Shown: positions 10,514 through 23,451, counted from the first letter of the stretch. The stretch is DNA of 64,000 nucleotides from Halichondria panicea (GCF_963675165.1 NC_087384.1:4209182-4273181); one strand, 5' to 3'. The notes: a model not told the origin generated them from the sequence alone. Numbers and translations are program-made.

Positions 10514-13390
10514 GATTAAACAGCTACACAATTATTATAGATATCTACTTCTAGAAAACTTTTAATTTAGTACAGTACTTTATACTCGTAGCTCTATCTC
10601 TCCATTTATATACATAATTCATAATAATTATAGGCCTGAGACGACTATAGATCTATTGTGCTTTCTATTACTGATTAGATTTCCGCTATTAGGATGTGAT
10701 TCCCTAGCAATGTATCTGGTAGTCTTATCTGGTAGCATTATTTCTGTAATAATTTCACATTAAAGCACATAGACTGTCGTCGCACAAGTAACATCAAAGT
10801 ATTGATGGCCACATGACTCGAATAGAATGCCAAAGGACTCGGGATCTAGTATCAGTTTTCGAAGTATGGCCCGTGGGATAATTAATCACCAGTTCTTCCA
10901 TCAGGCCTAAAACTATGGCAATGCCTGTATTATTCTCATAATTGTTATAAAGGTGCCCATCATTATGCCATTATGTCACCAAATTATGTCAGCATAATCT
11001 ACCAACCCCTACACTCGACAATGTATCTCGTGGATCTCCATTAGGAGTGCTTTAACATGCAGGGATAATATTTAGACGATTAAAGCATAGTCAAAATGTC
11101 ATTTGGAAGGTAAATAAAACGGAAGTAGTAGATCTAGTATATATAACTGATCTACTCCAGCTGCCCGCATGCTGTCTCTGTCACATTGCTCAAATTACAA
11201 TGAGAACGAGAACCTTGTAAGTTACAACAACTGTCAGAAGGGGTGAACTATAGCGCTACACCTCACTCGAACCATGCCAATACTATATCAACCACCAACT
11301 GACCAATTTTCTTCGCATTCTTTTTGATTTTGGACCAACCATGCACTTTTCCCAACAAAATGTTCTTTGCGCTCTTGTTATAGCTTGGCTGAATCAATCC
11401 TATAGCATAGTGACTACCGGCACAATTAACCACGCGCAGAAGCTTTGTTAGCCATGCTTACGAAAGGACACGTTCAACATGCACAAATTAAGGAGCCATG
11501 CAATAATATTTTTGCTGAATGGCCGGCCATCGATGCACAGTGCAGCTGAGTTGGATTCGGTCCTAGAGCTACTCAATGAATCACTAGCACAAAGTATACA
11601 ATACGTTAGAATGCGGACAGGGATTCATTGACCTTTGACCTTGTGCAGACTGACCTAAAAAATTTGGCGGTTTGTGTTGAACATGCCTACTGCGAGTGCA
11701 GCTAACAAAGTTTTCACGCATGGTTATTCTGGCGGGAGATGATGGCGGGTGACCCTTCTCGGCCACCATACACATGTCGTTCAACACGCCCGAAGAAACT
11801 TGGAGATCATAGCTGCAATTTACCATAGACTATTCATGCACTATACCATTTACCTTTGTAGTACATGTACTTATGCACGAGGCGTGGTGATGGTGGCGGT
11901 CGCAGTGAAATGATGTAACCACCTCGCGGTAGCGATGGCGGGTGACCCTGTCAGCCACCATAAGGAAGCAAAGCCTGAGTAAATGAAAGCATCATTTGAT
12001 ACGTTTGTGTCACTATGGAAAGTTTACGGGATTACCACAATGGCCTTTGCATTTTATACACTACATTGTGTAGAAGGTTATGCATGGACAATCCTACTTT
12101 AAATGCTCTCCCCCTTTCTGGGACAAGAGTTCTTCTAAGATGGACGTTGAAAGTCGAGGTTGTCCCCAACAAACTTAAATCCAATCGGTGAAAGTAGGAA
12201 TTGATGTTGGTGGGAACCGGTGAAAGTCGGAATTGATTGAGGGTAAATTTATATTAATTGTTAGCCTATCTCTGCTCTCACAAGATCATCTGCTATCACC
12301 TCATTATAATCATCGACAGATGTAATGGGACTAAAATCTGGATGACTGTACCGGTAATTATACCGGCATACAGTCGTTAGATTATAAGCTCGCTCAGAGG
12401 GACATCCTGTTTGGTCAGAGAGTAGTCCGTATCAGTGGCAGTTTGGGATGGATCAGTGATCGATACTGTGATAGTGATATGAGTATTGCTAAAATAATGT
12501 TAAAAATTTGACCGATACATCCGCGGTGCATGGATTTGGGGATTCTCTCAACCAACTCATCCTGTACTTCAACGTTATAGTCTTGGGAAGTACCTCTCAC
12601 AATATTCAGCGATCCTTTGTGGGAGTCTCGATAGGCACAAGTTAAGTTAGTGGCTGCAGATATCCGAAAACCTTGGAATTAAAGAATTAATACATGTGTT
12701 CAAAATGTGTTGAGTCATGTAATCTGTGACGACAATATCAGATTCTGCGGTTCTTGAGTTCCATGTTCATTACAATTAAGATGACATAAACAGCCCTCTA
12801 CATGGACTAACTATCAGTGATGTCTGCTCTTCAATAGTGCAAATAAGGATTTAGTCATGCTCATCTGCCACCTATAATTATGTCTTATTCATCTCATTCT
12901 TGATTGGGTTACCCAAGATTCACACCCCAATATGCATATTGGTATACTATAGTATAAAACTAGCAAAATTACTAATTGTAGGCTCCCATACACAAAATGC
13001 AATGCAAGAATGGCTGTCATACTAGATAGAGCACAAAGCACAGAAGCACGTACACCGCATTACTAATAAGTTTGCTAGTGAAACACCTTAATTGTGAATG
13101 AGCCAAATCAGCAGAAAAATTGCCACCCTTTTTGCGATCTAACTATTGCGCTTCTGGCAAGGATCGTGTATAGATTTTACAATTTTATTTGCAATTGCAA
13201 AGTGATCAAAATTAACACTCGCATAATTATGTTTGACTCACAAAACATTCTAGTAATACGGTAGTGATCATCGGTAATGCACAATATAAGAGGGTAAAGA
13301 ATAATGACACGTAATGACTAACTAATTAATTCAACGTATATACATAGCACAAAAGCATAATTTGTTATTCGTGAGCTTGCATTTGCATAG
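10514..13390. other. Gene-poor part of unit A with a possible decayed exon
   Basis: AT-rich sequence with a related pair of motifs at about 11739-11770 and 11930-11962 (ggcgggtgaccct...ggccaccat). On the minus strand, 12260-12640 contains two short open stretches. The equivalent unit B region (27290-27740) is more open and reads extracellular-like Ser/Thr-rich sequence (TVSITDTPSQTATDTDYSLT). No domain is recognised and reading frames are interrupted, so this may be an old exon remnant or chance. Confidence 0.4.
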
Positions 13391-14461
13391 TTATGAAGTA
13401 GTCGGCTTTGCTCGACGATTGAAGATCAATTTTCGATACTTTTGTAATACGTCCTGTCTAAAAAGGAAAGCAATACAAACTGTTACTCCTTGAAAGCTGT
13501 TTAGTAAAACGACAGTCCTTGTGAACCAGACGTTTGTGAAAACGTACTTGAAAATGGCACATATCCATGTTATTCCACTGGCACAGAAGATAGTAATGAC
13601 AAAACGTGTGTATTGTACATTTGTTTGCTTGTTTGAATGCTTTCTGCTGCAATAAAAAGCATGTGATCTGATCACTAGAGTAACAAAAATAGTAAACATA
13701 ATCAGATTGAAGAGCATGGAACTCGAGAATGGAATGTCGACAAAAATAACCTGTGATATGAGATGATTTATCCAACAGGCGGTAGGATAACGCGCGTATC
13801 CAACCCATTCGCTTGTATTGTCAACAACTATTGCTGCTGTTACGATCGATAATGGAACTCCCCAACCAAACACTAATAGTGCAGGAACTCGTCCGTATTG
13901 ACAGTTCAGAGACTCTTTTTTCAGTTTACAAGCATTATTGAAGCAATAAACTGTATCTAACATTGTGACTGACATGAGCATAAATTGTGACAGCATGAAA
14001 AAATGTAGCAACACTGCTACAGTGTAGCACATCTTTTCTGGGTGGATCACTATAGATCCCAATATTACCACTGTTAAATCGAATCCACAATTGGCCAGGC
14101 ACAAGTTAATTATTAGCACATGAAAAGAAGTGCAGATGGTGCGAAACATACATAATGATATTATCACAAAACCATCACCGACAATTGACAGACTGCACGC
14201 CACCGCTAGTAAAATTTGAAAGAGCTTTGTATCATCATAGTTAGGCATACAACCTTGGGGCTCCCCCATCTCATTATAGCACACCACTTGCACTGTCTCA
14301 TTACTGTCGGATGTCCATCTTTCTGGATCACTCAAGTTCTTTATTGGCACTAGCGTTAATCCATTAGAACAAGTCAGTCCAGTGCATGCTTGTCCATTGC
14401 ATAAAGACCTGCTGACGATGATTTGTAGAATAACTATCTGCAGAATACTAGCTATGGGCAT
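13391..14461 (-). CDS. Class B (adhesion-type) 7TM receptor, intact copy A2
   Basis: A single-exon ORF giving 356 aa from the Met that begins a hydrophobic signal-like stretch (MPIASILQIVILQII). The frame stays open 23 codons further upstream (to 14530), but that extension is not signal-like. A short Cys-rich ectodomain (about 75 aa) precedes seven hydrophobic segments. Class B hallmarks are GWGVP in TM4, the Cys before TM3 (MCYTV) paired with the ECL2 Cys (TACWINH), and LNSFQG in TM7. No GAIN/GPS domain or hormone-receptor domain is visible, which is unusual for the class; missing upstream exons are possible. Ligand unknown. A TTTATT (AATAAA on the coding strand) lies about 200 bp downstream at 13184-13189. 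Confidence 0.82.
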   Translation of the reverse strand: MPIASILQIVILQIIVSRSLCNGQACTGLTCSNGLTLVPIKNLSDPERWTSDSNETVQVVCYNEMGEPQGCMPNYDDTKLFQILLAVACSLSIVGDGFVIISLCMFRTICTSFHVLIINLCLANCGFDLTVVILGSIVIHPEKMCYTVAVLLHFFMLSQFMLMSVTMLDTVYCFNNACKLKKESLNCQYGRVPALLVFGWGVPLSIVTAAIVVDNTSEWVGYARYPTACWINHLISQVIFVDIPFSSSMLFNLIMFTIFVTLVIRSHAFYCSRKHSNKQTNVQYTRFVITIFCASGITWICAIFKYVFTNVWFTRTVVLLNSFQGVTVCIAFLFRQDVLQKYRKLIFNRRAKPTTS

Positions 14462-15192
14462 TTCGATGTTAAGTTTATTTTGATATACTACCAACTTGGT
14501 TGATATTGACAAGCATTCCACATTGCACACTTACTAGGCGAGTGATAGTTTTCCCATGGCAATGCTTGGTTAATATGTACGTAGGAAGTTAATAGTCATT
14601 GTGTAGGAGTGATTAAGCGATATGACACTAATTGAAGTATTATAATTCTAACAGTAAACAGATTACGGCAAACAGACGTCCTCCGGATGTCAATTACCCA
14701 ATGACCTATGTCATGCATATCTATACTATATGACACTCGATCTTTATACAAAGAGTGCATGGCAATGTGCAATTTGAGGTCACAGCTATAGATGTCTATA
14801 ACTCGTCCAGCACATTCTCGCCAAGAACATGCATTATGAATTGTCCCAGTTCCTGAACATGCTGAGAGTGAAAAAAGAAATCGAGACAAAGAGAAAAGTT
14901 AATGTATATAGACATTTAAACACAACTATATATATATATGTATGGTACCTGGAAATAGGGCCAAGAACTACAATGCAACATTTTTTGAAAAAGGATACTC
15001 GAGACTCACTCTAAATCTGCTAGCAAAACTAATCAGGTTGCATGTATTATACGCTTTGCTCCACTCAAGATTTCCTATACTAAGTCTTCATTACAACTCT
15101 CATTCCTTACCAGCATTATTATTATAGGACAACTGTTTGATTGGATGCATAAAGACATAGGACTACTGTTTGATTGAGAATGCATGAAGACA
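14462..15192. other. Upstream region of receptor A2, end of unit A
   Basis: No TATA box or other promoter element is convincing. A 97-codon minus-strand ORF (14596-14889) is not preserved in unit B, so it is not called. The unit junction is at 15192/15193. Confidence 0.5.
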
Positions 15193-18100
15193 TAGGCCAA
15201 CTCGTAGCATCAAAGGGGGTTATTACACTAGTACTTACAATAGCTAGGATTGGCCGAGGAATGCACCAATAAGTAAGGAGAGAGAGAGCCGTACGTCAAA
15301 CCGCTTAACAGACAATAATAAAGCATTTGCATCACTACTTTACAAACATTATTTTGATGCTTAAGACTTTGAATGTGTTCCCCCTGGAATACTCATAATC
15401 ACTTGTTATGTTTGTTAATGGTCCTGTATGCAACATTTGCACATGAATGAAATATATACACTTGTTTCAAAGGGTACCCATTAATTGTTGTTATTACAGT
15501 ATAATATCACTTCGTTAGGAACAGACATGTACTGTGACAGCTATATACAGCATGCCACGAATATTATTTCACCTCCAAAACTGCTAATAAAAGGGAGAGA
15601 GTATTGAACGAAGCAATACCTTGGATCAGGAAAGTAAAGTGACTTCCTGCTTGGTAACTGACCAATCCGAGCGCCTGGAGCTGCCACTTGGCTCGAGGCA
15701 GCAATGTTATTGCCAAATTGTCTGTACACGTGCATGTTTCAGTCAGGAAGTTACGTTACGTTCTGATGCAAAGTATGCATATGTTCCATACTCTCTCGCT
15801 CTTCTTGAAATTATAACAATACATAAATGTCAACCGTGCATGCTAACATATTGTACGTACTTCTTCATTGCATACACAGCTTGTTTTATGTACTTAGAAC
15901 TACACATCATTAACTTGCATAATAGACCTGTGAATAAAGTTGTGATGGATGACATACTACTCTCTCCCACTCGCTTGTTTTGATACTTTTTGGTGATTAC
16001 CCCACATAACAAACGTTTTTGTGGGACTAGGAATTTTTATAGTTGGTTTCAATACGTAATACCAGTATATCCTTGTAATTCTGGGAATACTCAATAATTA
16101 TACTACTGCACTGGAATTTGTACAGTAAAGCAGTGCATGCTATTACATACCACATCTGTAGCAATAACTGCACGTTGTCAAGCTGTAGTTGCATGATGTC
16201 AAGCCACGATTACAAAGGGGCTATTTTTGAATAGCGCCAAGCAAAGAGCGCAGCGAAAACTGATCATAATAATCAGCACTCAATTATAGCATGGCTACTA
16301 TAACAATTAGGCACTGTTTACAGCACCCGGCTTTGCCTCATGCAATTAGAGGGCCTTGCCATTGCAACTTTGTCGAGTCTCAAAGACTAGTTATCTACAC
16401 ATGTTCTGAATAGGAAAAAGCAGATGGTGATGTACTTCTTTAAGCAGGTTTATTGTATGTACATGTATATTAGTTATCGTGATGATTTATTTTATTTTAC
16501 AGACGTTAGAAGCAGTTCTGTATGTTCACAATAAAGGAATGATGCATGCAGAAGAGGTACGACAGACGCGGTGCAGCTCTAAAATTAGCGTTCTTTCAGA
16601 TAACGAACAGCTGGTCTTGAGGCTAATTGATAACCCACTTTCTTTGCCCTTTGTTGAGTGTGGGGAAATTGGGGGAAATTCATACAGTAAACTAAGGCGT
16701 GCAAGACAATACAGTGAACTCTTTTAGGCAGCATGCTATTAATAGCATAAGATTAAAGGGACCCATGGTTGCAGTGTGGTAAGGAGTGTTACATAAATAA
16801 CCATCCATAACCTGAGTGAATCATGCACAGGCCGATTTTTCTTTAATGAAACGGAGCGGAAGGCGTTCAAAGAAAAAACGGCCTGGGACCAAGGTGTCAA
16901 TCCCAAGGCACTAGTTTCCGTTTTATAAGAAAATCGGCGTGGGGACAAGGCCACATCATTAATATTAGCCTTGGTCCCAGGCCGATTTTTTTTTAATAGA
17001 ACGAAGTTGAAAATACGTTGGCAGCCTAGCTAGAGACAACTCGACTGAGAACGAGGCTACATTAGTATATGACAGTGCCGTCGTAGGTTCGCATGAAGAT
17101 TAAACATTCTGCCCAAGATCTCTCAGTTGATTGCATGCTCCTTTGTTGCTGTACAATGTTACCAGTAAAGGGAGTAAGACAGTAGCCTCGATTCTAGGCT
17201 AATACGACAAGCGCGGTATTTCCAGTTCCTGGACGTATAGATAGGCCTCGGTGGATTTTTCTCGATCTTATAAATTTTATAATAATTATTTATGCACCTC
17301 TTTAACTATATACCTTTTCTCATTATGCTGCTACTATTGACTAAACAATGTAATGATTCTCGTTAATTTTAATCTATACCTCGCCCGATTCACGTGCAGA
17401 TTTCTGCAACAAGCTGAGTTGTAAATGGTTAATAGAAGTGTTTTTTGCTTTCAATCTTCTCGCACCTATTTTCCCCAGCATATTATTCTCTATACTCAGG
17501 AGTCTCTATTTTTATGAATTATGCTAGCAAAATTCTCCAACGACTACGTATGGAAGGAAGTTTGTAACAAAAATTGATCACAATACGTGTCATGAGATTT
17601 TCATGATGTGCTGCGAGCTGCTCATGACGCATTCTAAACTGAAAGTAGTGTACCCCATTGATATCGTGGCGTTTAGTCGAGGAATAATAATTATGATAAT
17701 TATCCTCGCATAATTAATTTTTAGCACTACGGTACACAACGTTGCCAGAGCACAGAGCCTCGCATAATTATATTTCAAGCACTATGGTACACAACGTTGC
17801 CAGAGCATAGAGCCTCGCGTACGTTCTTATCTCACCGTAGCGAGAACAAAATATCATGATGCAAAACAATGGCAAAATACTGATTCTCTGTCTGATTCTC
17901 GCTTGATCCTACTGACTCGTGAGTATATGGTGGCGGCTGAAAAGGACTGCATGGAGTACATGTGTGCCTAGAACAGCACAGCTCTCTAAATTCAACGAAA
18001 GGTAGAAAAGAGGATAATATAGAGAAGTTGAACATTCCTCATTCACACACGCCGATCATGTCAGTGGCGCATCTAGGATTCTTGAAAGGGGGGGGTTCCA

Positions 18101-18931
18101 GCTAGGGGCTCTGAGCGGGTCAAGGAGGACTGATATTTTACTAAAAAAAGGTCGTTACTTCTTCGAAACAGTGAGCATGCGCATTGACACACCGAATTTT
18201 TTCCTAAAAAAAAGGTCATCACTTCAATCTGCATGCACTACGCTGGAGAGTTTTTAGCCTTCATAGTCACTGAAACTGCACAGACAGAGCTTCGCAGGAC
18301 TAAAGGTAAGTAAGAAGTGCATATGAAAGCTAGTAAGAAAGGAACACTTGCTAATTAGTTGCTTGAGCCTCCCACTCACTTCTTTCTCAAAGGGGGGTTC
18401 AATTGAACCCAAAGAACCCCCTCTGGATCCACCACTGCCTATAACTTGTCTTCTCCCCCATAGAGAAGCTACAACATTCTGATAAAAGGCTCGCCTCTCT
18501 ATACTCACACAAACAATCAGCTGGCTTGGCTACGTTGCATTCTCGCTTTAGTATATAAGAGGCGTGAGATCCTCAAGGGGAACAGTATTATTACACCCTG
18601 CTCTTTGATAGATTAACAATGGACGAATCAAAGTTGCATTCTGAAACCTGAACCTTCCATAATTATACCACATGCTTAAACTTTGCACCATTCCTTTCTT
18701 CCCAATATGTAAATGTTTCTCTACTATAATTATTGTTGGCTTGCTACAGTTAACTTTAACCTAGAACTTTTCTCTTTCTGTTTCCTATACACAAACCAAT
18801 ACAAACTTAGCAGAATCAGTAGATTAGCTATCAGCCATTATTTTGCAACATAGAATTTCCACATGCAGCCACGTGGCTATACTATAGCCATGTATCAGTC
18901 TACAGTTTTTACTGCTTATCAGTATTACACA
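15193..18931. other. Gene-free start of unit B
   Basis: Collinear with 1-5187 of unit A minus about 1.2 kb lost at the junction near 16590. It contains the same 54-bp tandem repeat (about 17704-17822). No gene supported. Confidence 0.6.
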
Positions 18932-19156
18932 TAAGGCCACTGTTAGTTGCATACTTGTTTCAGATGAGAATACTAGCTCAACCCCGATGAGGGAGGGAGG
19001 TCTTCCTTACCCATTATCCCATTATTTGATGACGTCATATCCTGTTTTTTAACTGACGAAAATACACAAAAGGATGGAGTCTGAACATAAAAATAGTTTA
19101 ATTTTTTTGACGCACTGGCTTTTTGGTGCACAGTGTAACTTGCACATGGCACATAG

Positions 19157-19212
19157 TAGCCTCGATTCCAGGCCGATTAAAATATATTTTAATCGGCCTT
19201 GAATCGAGGCTA
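19157..19212. mobile_element. 56-bp palindromic mini-element, 9-bp target duplication
   Basis: Starts tagcctcgattccaggccg and ends with the inverse; the centre is AT-rich. It is flanked by ggcacatag on both sides (19148-19156 and 19213-19221). Confidence 0.88.
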
Positions 19213-19327
19213 GGCACATAGTAAAATAATGCAATGTCAGCAAAAAAAGGACTTTAACCACAAATAATGGCTGCTATCAGCAATAATGACTTAATTAAGG
19301 AGGTGAGCAAACCCGAGGAGGGAGGTT

Positions 19328-20134
19328 CAGGGGCGTTTCTAGAGATTGAAGCAGGAGGGTGCTCAATAGTACAGAAAAAAATGGAGCCGCACGCATAGCG
19401 TGCGCGATTTTACGCCCCCGCATTTATTGCGGCGTATCTTTCATACATCCAGCTCCTCCCCCATGCAGCCTTGCAGCAAAAAAGTACAGCACACTGCCCA
19501 AGAAAAGAGCGGCTCTTACTATTCTCCTCTAGAGCTTCTCTCTTCCATTCTAGTTCTGTTACTATGTTACTAGACAAAGCATCTAGCTACAATAATTTTT
19601 CTGTGTATCTTCTTGTAAATGACAATACAATGTATAATGTTGTAGTTTGTAGCCCAGAGCAATCTATAGTACCGGTACTATAGCTCATAGTTTCCTGCTA
19701 AATACACTCAAATGAGATCTAATACATGCATAGGGTGATAATAAGACATAATTATGTGTCAGTCATCTTATAGGATCTCCGTGCACTATTCTCCTGGGGT
19801 ACATCCTAGCAAACTGGTCAATCACAATGGGGATGTCCAGTCATTCTAGTGTTAGTCATTGCTTCTCAGTATCTCTCAGTGGAGCAAGAGGTGACTGGGA
19901 TAGTGCAGAGGATCTATTATGCTAGCAGTACGTACATAACAACATTGGAATGGCACTACTGATTGCACATGCTCAATTGGGCGTGGTCATGACTTGTAAT
20001 CGTTGTGTCAATGAGATAGAGCTGCACAGTTAGCTAGCTAGCTACTGAGCTGAGTGATACGATTAGTTTCATGGTTGTCTGGGAGGACAGGGGGGTGCTC
20101 AAGCCCCCAAAGCCCCCCATTGTACACGCCACTG
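19328..20134. mobile_element. 807-bp TIR element private to unit B
   Basis: Ends CAGGGGCGT and ACGCCACTG are imperfect inverted repeats. The 5-bp sequence aggtt is duplicated on both sides (19323-19327 and 20135-20139), while the empty site in unit A has it once. The terminus style (CAGKGGCGT) resembles hAT elements, but those normally duplicate 8 bp, so the superfamily is unsettled. A 70-codon ORF inside has no recognised domain. Confidence 0.85.
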
Positions 20135-20234
20135 AGGTTGATCTGAAACAAGCATGCAACTAACAGTGGCCTAATTATTAAAAAAAACTATAGGGGTGCA
20201 ATATATACATGTAGAAATACCACACAGTCGCACC

Positions 20235-20282
20235 TAGCCTCGATTCAAGGCCGTATTTTAAATCGGCCTTGAATAGAGGCTA
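20235..20282. mobile_element. Palindromic mini-element, unit B copy
   Basis: Counterpart of 5639-5685 with the same agtcgcacc duplications (20226-20234 and 20283-20291). Confidence 0.85.
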
Positions 20283-20313
20283 AGTCGCACCATGCAACTG
20301 ACAAACTTCCTTT

Positions 20314-20525
20314 GGTCACAAGATTCTGAAATACGATCTGCTTGTTTTGTTTGAAACTCTTGCACATGGGCTGGTAGGCAATAGATCTAATCTACCGGTA
20401 ATACAAGTATAATACCATTTTTTTGGACATTGCCAAACAATTTTCAGAACCACAACTCTCTTAAATTCGTATGAGCTTAAGGACCACACAATATGAAGGT
20501 GTACTTGTCGGCTTACTACATGCAT
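20314..20525 (+). pseudogene. SLC15/POT-like transporter fragment (unit B, 5' piece)
   Basis: Counterpart of 5717-5935 in unit A, with the same decayed match to 56407-56632 of the intact transporter gene plus private small changes. Confidence 0.82.
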
Positions 20526-21386
20526 GCAACCGGAAGGTTCAAATTCCGATTATAATAATATCCTCTGTTACGGTATTCAGTGTTTTTCCGAAAGAGTCGC
20601 CAATGTTTTGAATCACTTGCAAATTCTGGTATTAAAAGATTTAATTTTTGGACCTTAGCTGTTAGATCTACTTCAAATCTCTCCACAACCGAAACGGCAC
20701 TAAAAAACGAGCACTGCAGAGGATGTGTAGATATGTAAGCTACATTGAACCTTTCATAAGATAGCCAAACTATAGATTTTGTGACAAAGTCCCAGATCTT
20801 AAGCTTATGCTTGGTCTTTTCTCTCCCTATATATACCCGATTATACCCATGCACTATAACAATTGTTTACTGTTCTATTAATCACTACAAACCCACCACC
20901 TTATGTTGCTATGGAAACATTTTAGTTGTAGCTTATTTACCTACACAATGATATCAGAACATTTTCTTGGATATTTACATTTAAGTATAACTACTCATGG
21001 TAACCTCCCTTTGGCTGGGTGCACTGTACGCTTATTATTTTTTAGGGGGTGTCAACATTTTATTTCGCCAATTTTCGCTAAGAAGCAGATGGTATCGAGG
21101 CTAAACACTGATTTCTGAGCAAAGTTTATTTCGACAATTTGCAAAATCATGCAGATATACAAGTCTTGAGACCAGCTCTAGCTTCGTATTTGACCTTGAG
21201 AACAAGCCGCTCATGGTGTCAAGGCTAGCACAAAAACACACTGACTTCTAAGCAAAATTGGCGAAAATAAAAATAACGTTTTAAGCTTACAGACACTAAA
21301 AACTATAGGCTAAAAGTCTGCAAGAGAAGTTTGCAGAAATTCAACGAGTGCATGACCTTAATTAGCTCAGGTCAAGTGGTTTCTTC

Positions 21387-21548
21387 CTCCTCTGAGGTAC
21401 AAGTGTAAACTCGATACATCGGGAGAGGAGGGATTTTCTCGAAATTATGAGGGGGTATTTGAGCAATGAAGCAGGCAAAAGCAGGAGTACCTGAGGGGAT
21501 TCAGCTGTCAGCTTACCAGGAGGAGGAGATGACTACCATTGAAGACTA
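21387..21548 (+). pseudogene. SLC15/POT-like transporter fragment (unit B, 3' end)
   Basis: Counterpart of 6795-6957; matches the final codons of the intact gene at 56796-56958 with frame-breaking indels. Confidence 0.82.
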
Positions 21549-21683
21549 AAGGTGATCGAGAACAAAATTTACTGATTTTATGTTCCAGCATACACAAAGG
21601 GCACTGCAAAAGCAGGCCACCATTAAGTACTAGAGTACAAAGTGCAGAAGAAGCCGTATGTAATAACCATGCATGTATATATA

Positions 21684-22375
21684 TAGCCTCGATCCCAGGC
21701 CGATCCGTCTCTAATTGAACGCTAGGTCGCCTCCTCGGCCTGGTATTGATTGTATCTGGGCGTGTATCTGGGCATGTGCTGTGGTTGCTGTGGTTGCTCA
21801 GGTATTCGCTAAAAAAGAGCGAATACCTGAGCAAGGTGGAGCGAATAGAACACTAATAGTGTATGTAAGCATACTTACTCCGTAAAATCACCGTTAAATC
21901 ACAAAGAACTCCGTGTCTTAGGTCTATTCGTCATAGATATAGGCTTAGCTAGCTGGAGTGTGAGGAGCTGTCTTGTGCGAAGAAAGAAGGAGCATCACTC
22001 TTGTGAAAGAACAGATCTAGGTTCTCAAGTTTCTGCTATCAGTTGGCTACCTTTGATTGACTACACAATTTAATACAAGCGCTTGATTAGACCACTGATT
22101 TCCAGATACACTTGGTAGAGTCTATCCTCAGACTCTGGCCATCGATCTCTTGTATACTATGCTCAGGGGTGTCCACAAGTGGCTGGGCCTGGGATGTATT
22201 GTCAAGGTGAGCGATATAAATCAATAATACCCTTTCATCATTGGAAATTGTACACTATAGCCTATAGCCCAATCCTTGGTATCTGGATCAAGATATGACA
22301 TTACGGCACTGGCACTGGTGTTGTGTTAGCCTCCTTCACCGGCCTTCAAGGAAGTGCGGCCTGGGATCGTGGCTA
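21684..22375. mobile_element. TAGCCTCGA-type element replacing part of unit B
   Basis: Starts tagcctcgatcccaggccg and ends ggcctgggatcgtggcta, an inverted match of about 18 bp. No target duplication is visible. With the adjoining unique sequence to 22664 it stands in place of about 0.42 kb of unit A (7087-7511), including the receptor C-terminal coding part. Confidence 0.6.
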
Positions 22376-22628
22376 GTTTGTGTGGACCATCACTGTGAGT
22401 TACAAAATGTATAGTGGAATGGTGAATTTAAGTTCATGAATACTAATTTGTATACAGGAGCAAAATGGAACCTTCCCCTCCAACCCCCGTCGTACTCCTC
22501 CTAGCTGATGGGTGTGAACTCATTGAAAGAGGATGCCCCAGTGCCACTCGTGTCCTTCCCAAGGGTCCGATCTTATAGAACTACCTGCGCTAAAACTACT
22601 GACGTGGAATGGCTCTTTCAACACTTGT

Positions 22629-22665
22629 GGTTGCTATCCTGACCAGTGACGTCAGGATAGCAACC
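22629..22665. repeat. Perfect 15-bp-arm hairpin at a rearrangement junction
   Basis: ggttgctatcctgac and gtcaggatagcaacc flank a 7-base loop. The right arm abuts the exact point where receptor-homologous sequence resumes. Confidence 0.85.
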
Positions 22666-23451
22666 TGATCACTAGAGCAATAAGAATAGTGAACATAATG
22701 ACATTGAAGAGTATGGAAATCGAGAATGGTATGCCGATAAAAATAACCTCTGAGACAAGATAATCTATCCAGCAGGTGTTAAGATCATGCCCATATCCTA
22801 CCCATTTGCTTGTATTGTCAACAATTAGAGCTGCTGTTACGATCGATAATGGCACTCCCCAGCCAAACACTAAATCTAGTAGTATAGGAATCCATCTGTA
22901 TCGACAGTTCAGGGACTGTTTCTTCAGTTTACTAGCATTATAGAAGGAACAAACAGTATCTAACATTGTGGCTGACATGAGCATGAATTGTGACAACAGG
23001 AAAAAATGTAGCAACACTGCTCTTTTGTGTTCTCTAAAGATCTCAATATTACCACTGTTAGATCGAATCCACAATTGGCCAGGCACACGTTAATTATCAG
23101 CACATGAAAAGAAGTGCGGATGGTTCGAAACAGACATAATGATGTTATTACAAAACCATCACCAACAGTTGACAGACTGCACACAACCTTTAGCACAATT
23201 TGAAAGAGTTCCATATCATCATAGTCAGGCAGACAGCCCTGGAGCTCTCCCATCTCGTTATAGTACACCACTTGCACAGTCTCATTAGTGTCGGAGGTCC
23301 ATCTCTCTGAATCACTAAAGTTAGTTATTGGCACTAGTAACAATCCATCCGGACAGCTCATTCCAGTGCATGCATATGGTTGTCCATTGCATAAAAATCT
23401 GCTTACGATGATTTGTAGAATAACTATCTGCAGAATACTGGCTATGGGCAT
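22665..23451 (-). pseudogene. Class B receptor pseudogene B1, C-terminally truncated
   Basis: Homologous to A1 and to 46752-47833. It shares the 16-bp deletion before TM3 (junction near 23020) with A1 but lacks A1's other three lesions. The coding sequence stops after TM5 because TM6, TM7 and the tail were replaced by the sequence from 21684. Two open pieces remain: the ectodomain to TM2 (through 22960), and TM3 to TM5 (22652-23086). Confidence 0.9.

Larger units (their letters stand above)
1..15192. repeat. Segmental duplication unit A (tandem, ~15.2 kb)
   Basis: The first bases of the window (taggccaactcgtagcatca) recur at 15193 and 30335, and collinear near-identical sequence follows each time. 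Unit A carries MITEs, SLC15 pseudogene fragments, a dead receptor copy and an intact receptor copy. It differs from unit B by indels: an extra insert at 860-1133, retention of about 1.2 kb (roughly 1640-2855) that B lacks, and absence of the 807-bp insertion present in B. The unit may begin before the window. Confidence 0.95.
18935..20171. mobile_element. Harbinger-like MITE, unit B copy with nested insertion
   Basis: Same element as 5191-5578, with TAA duplications at 18932-18934 and 20172-20174. It is enlarged by an 807-bp nested element (19328-20134) and retains the full 56-bp palindrome (19157-19212). The CRE palindrome TGACGTCA is at 19030-19037. Confidence 0.85.

Noticed and set aside
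11584..11826. 80-codon minus-strand ORF, also in unit B
   Set aside because: No domain; C-terminal part differs by frameshift between units.
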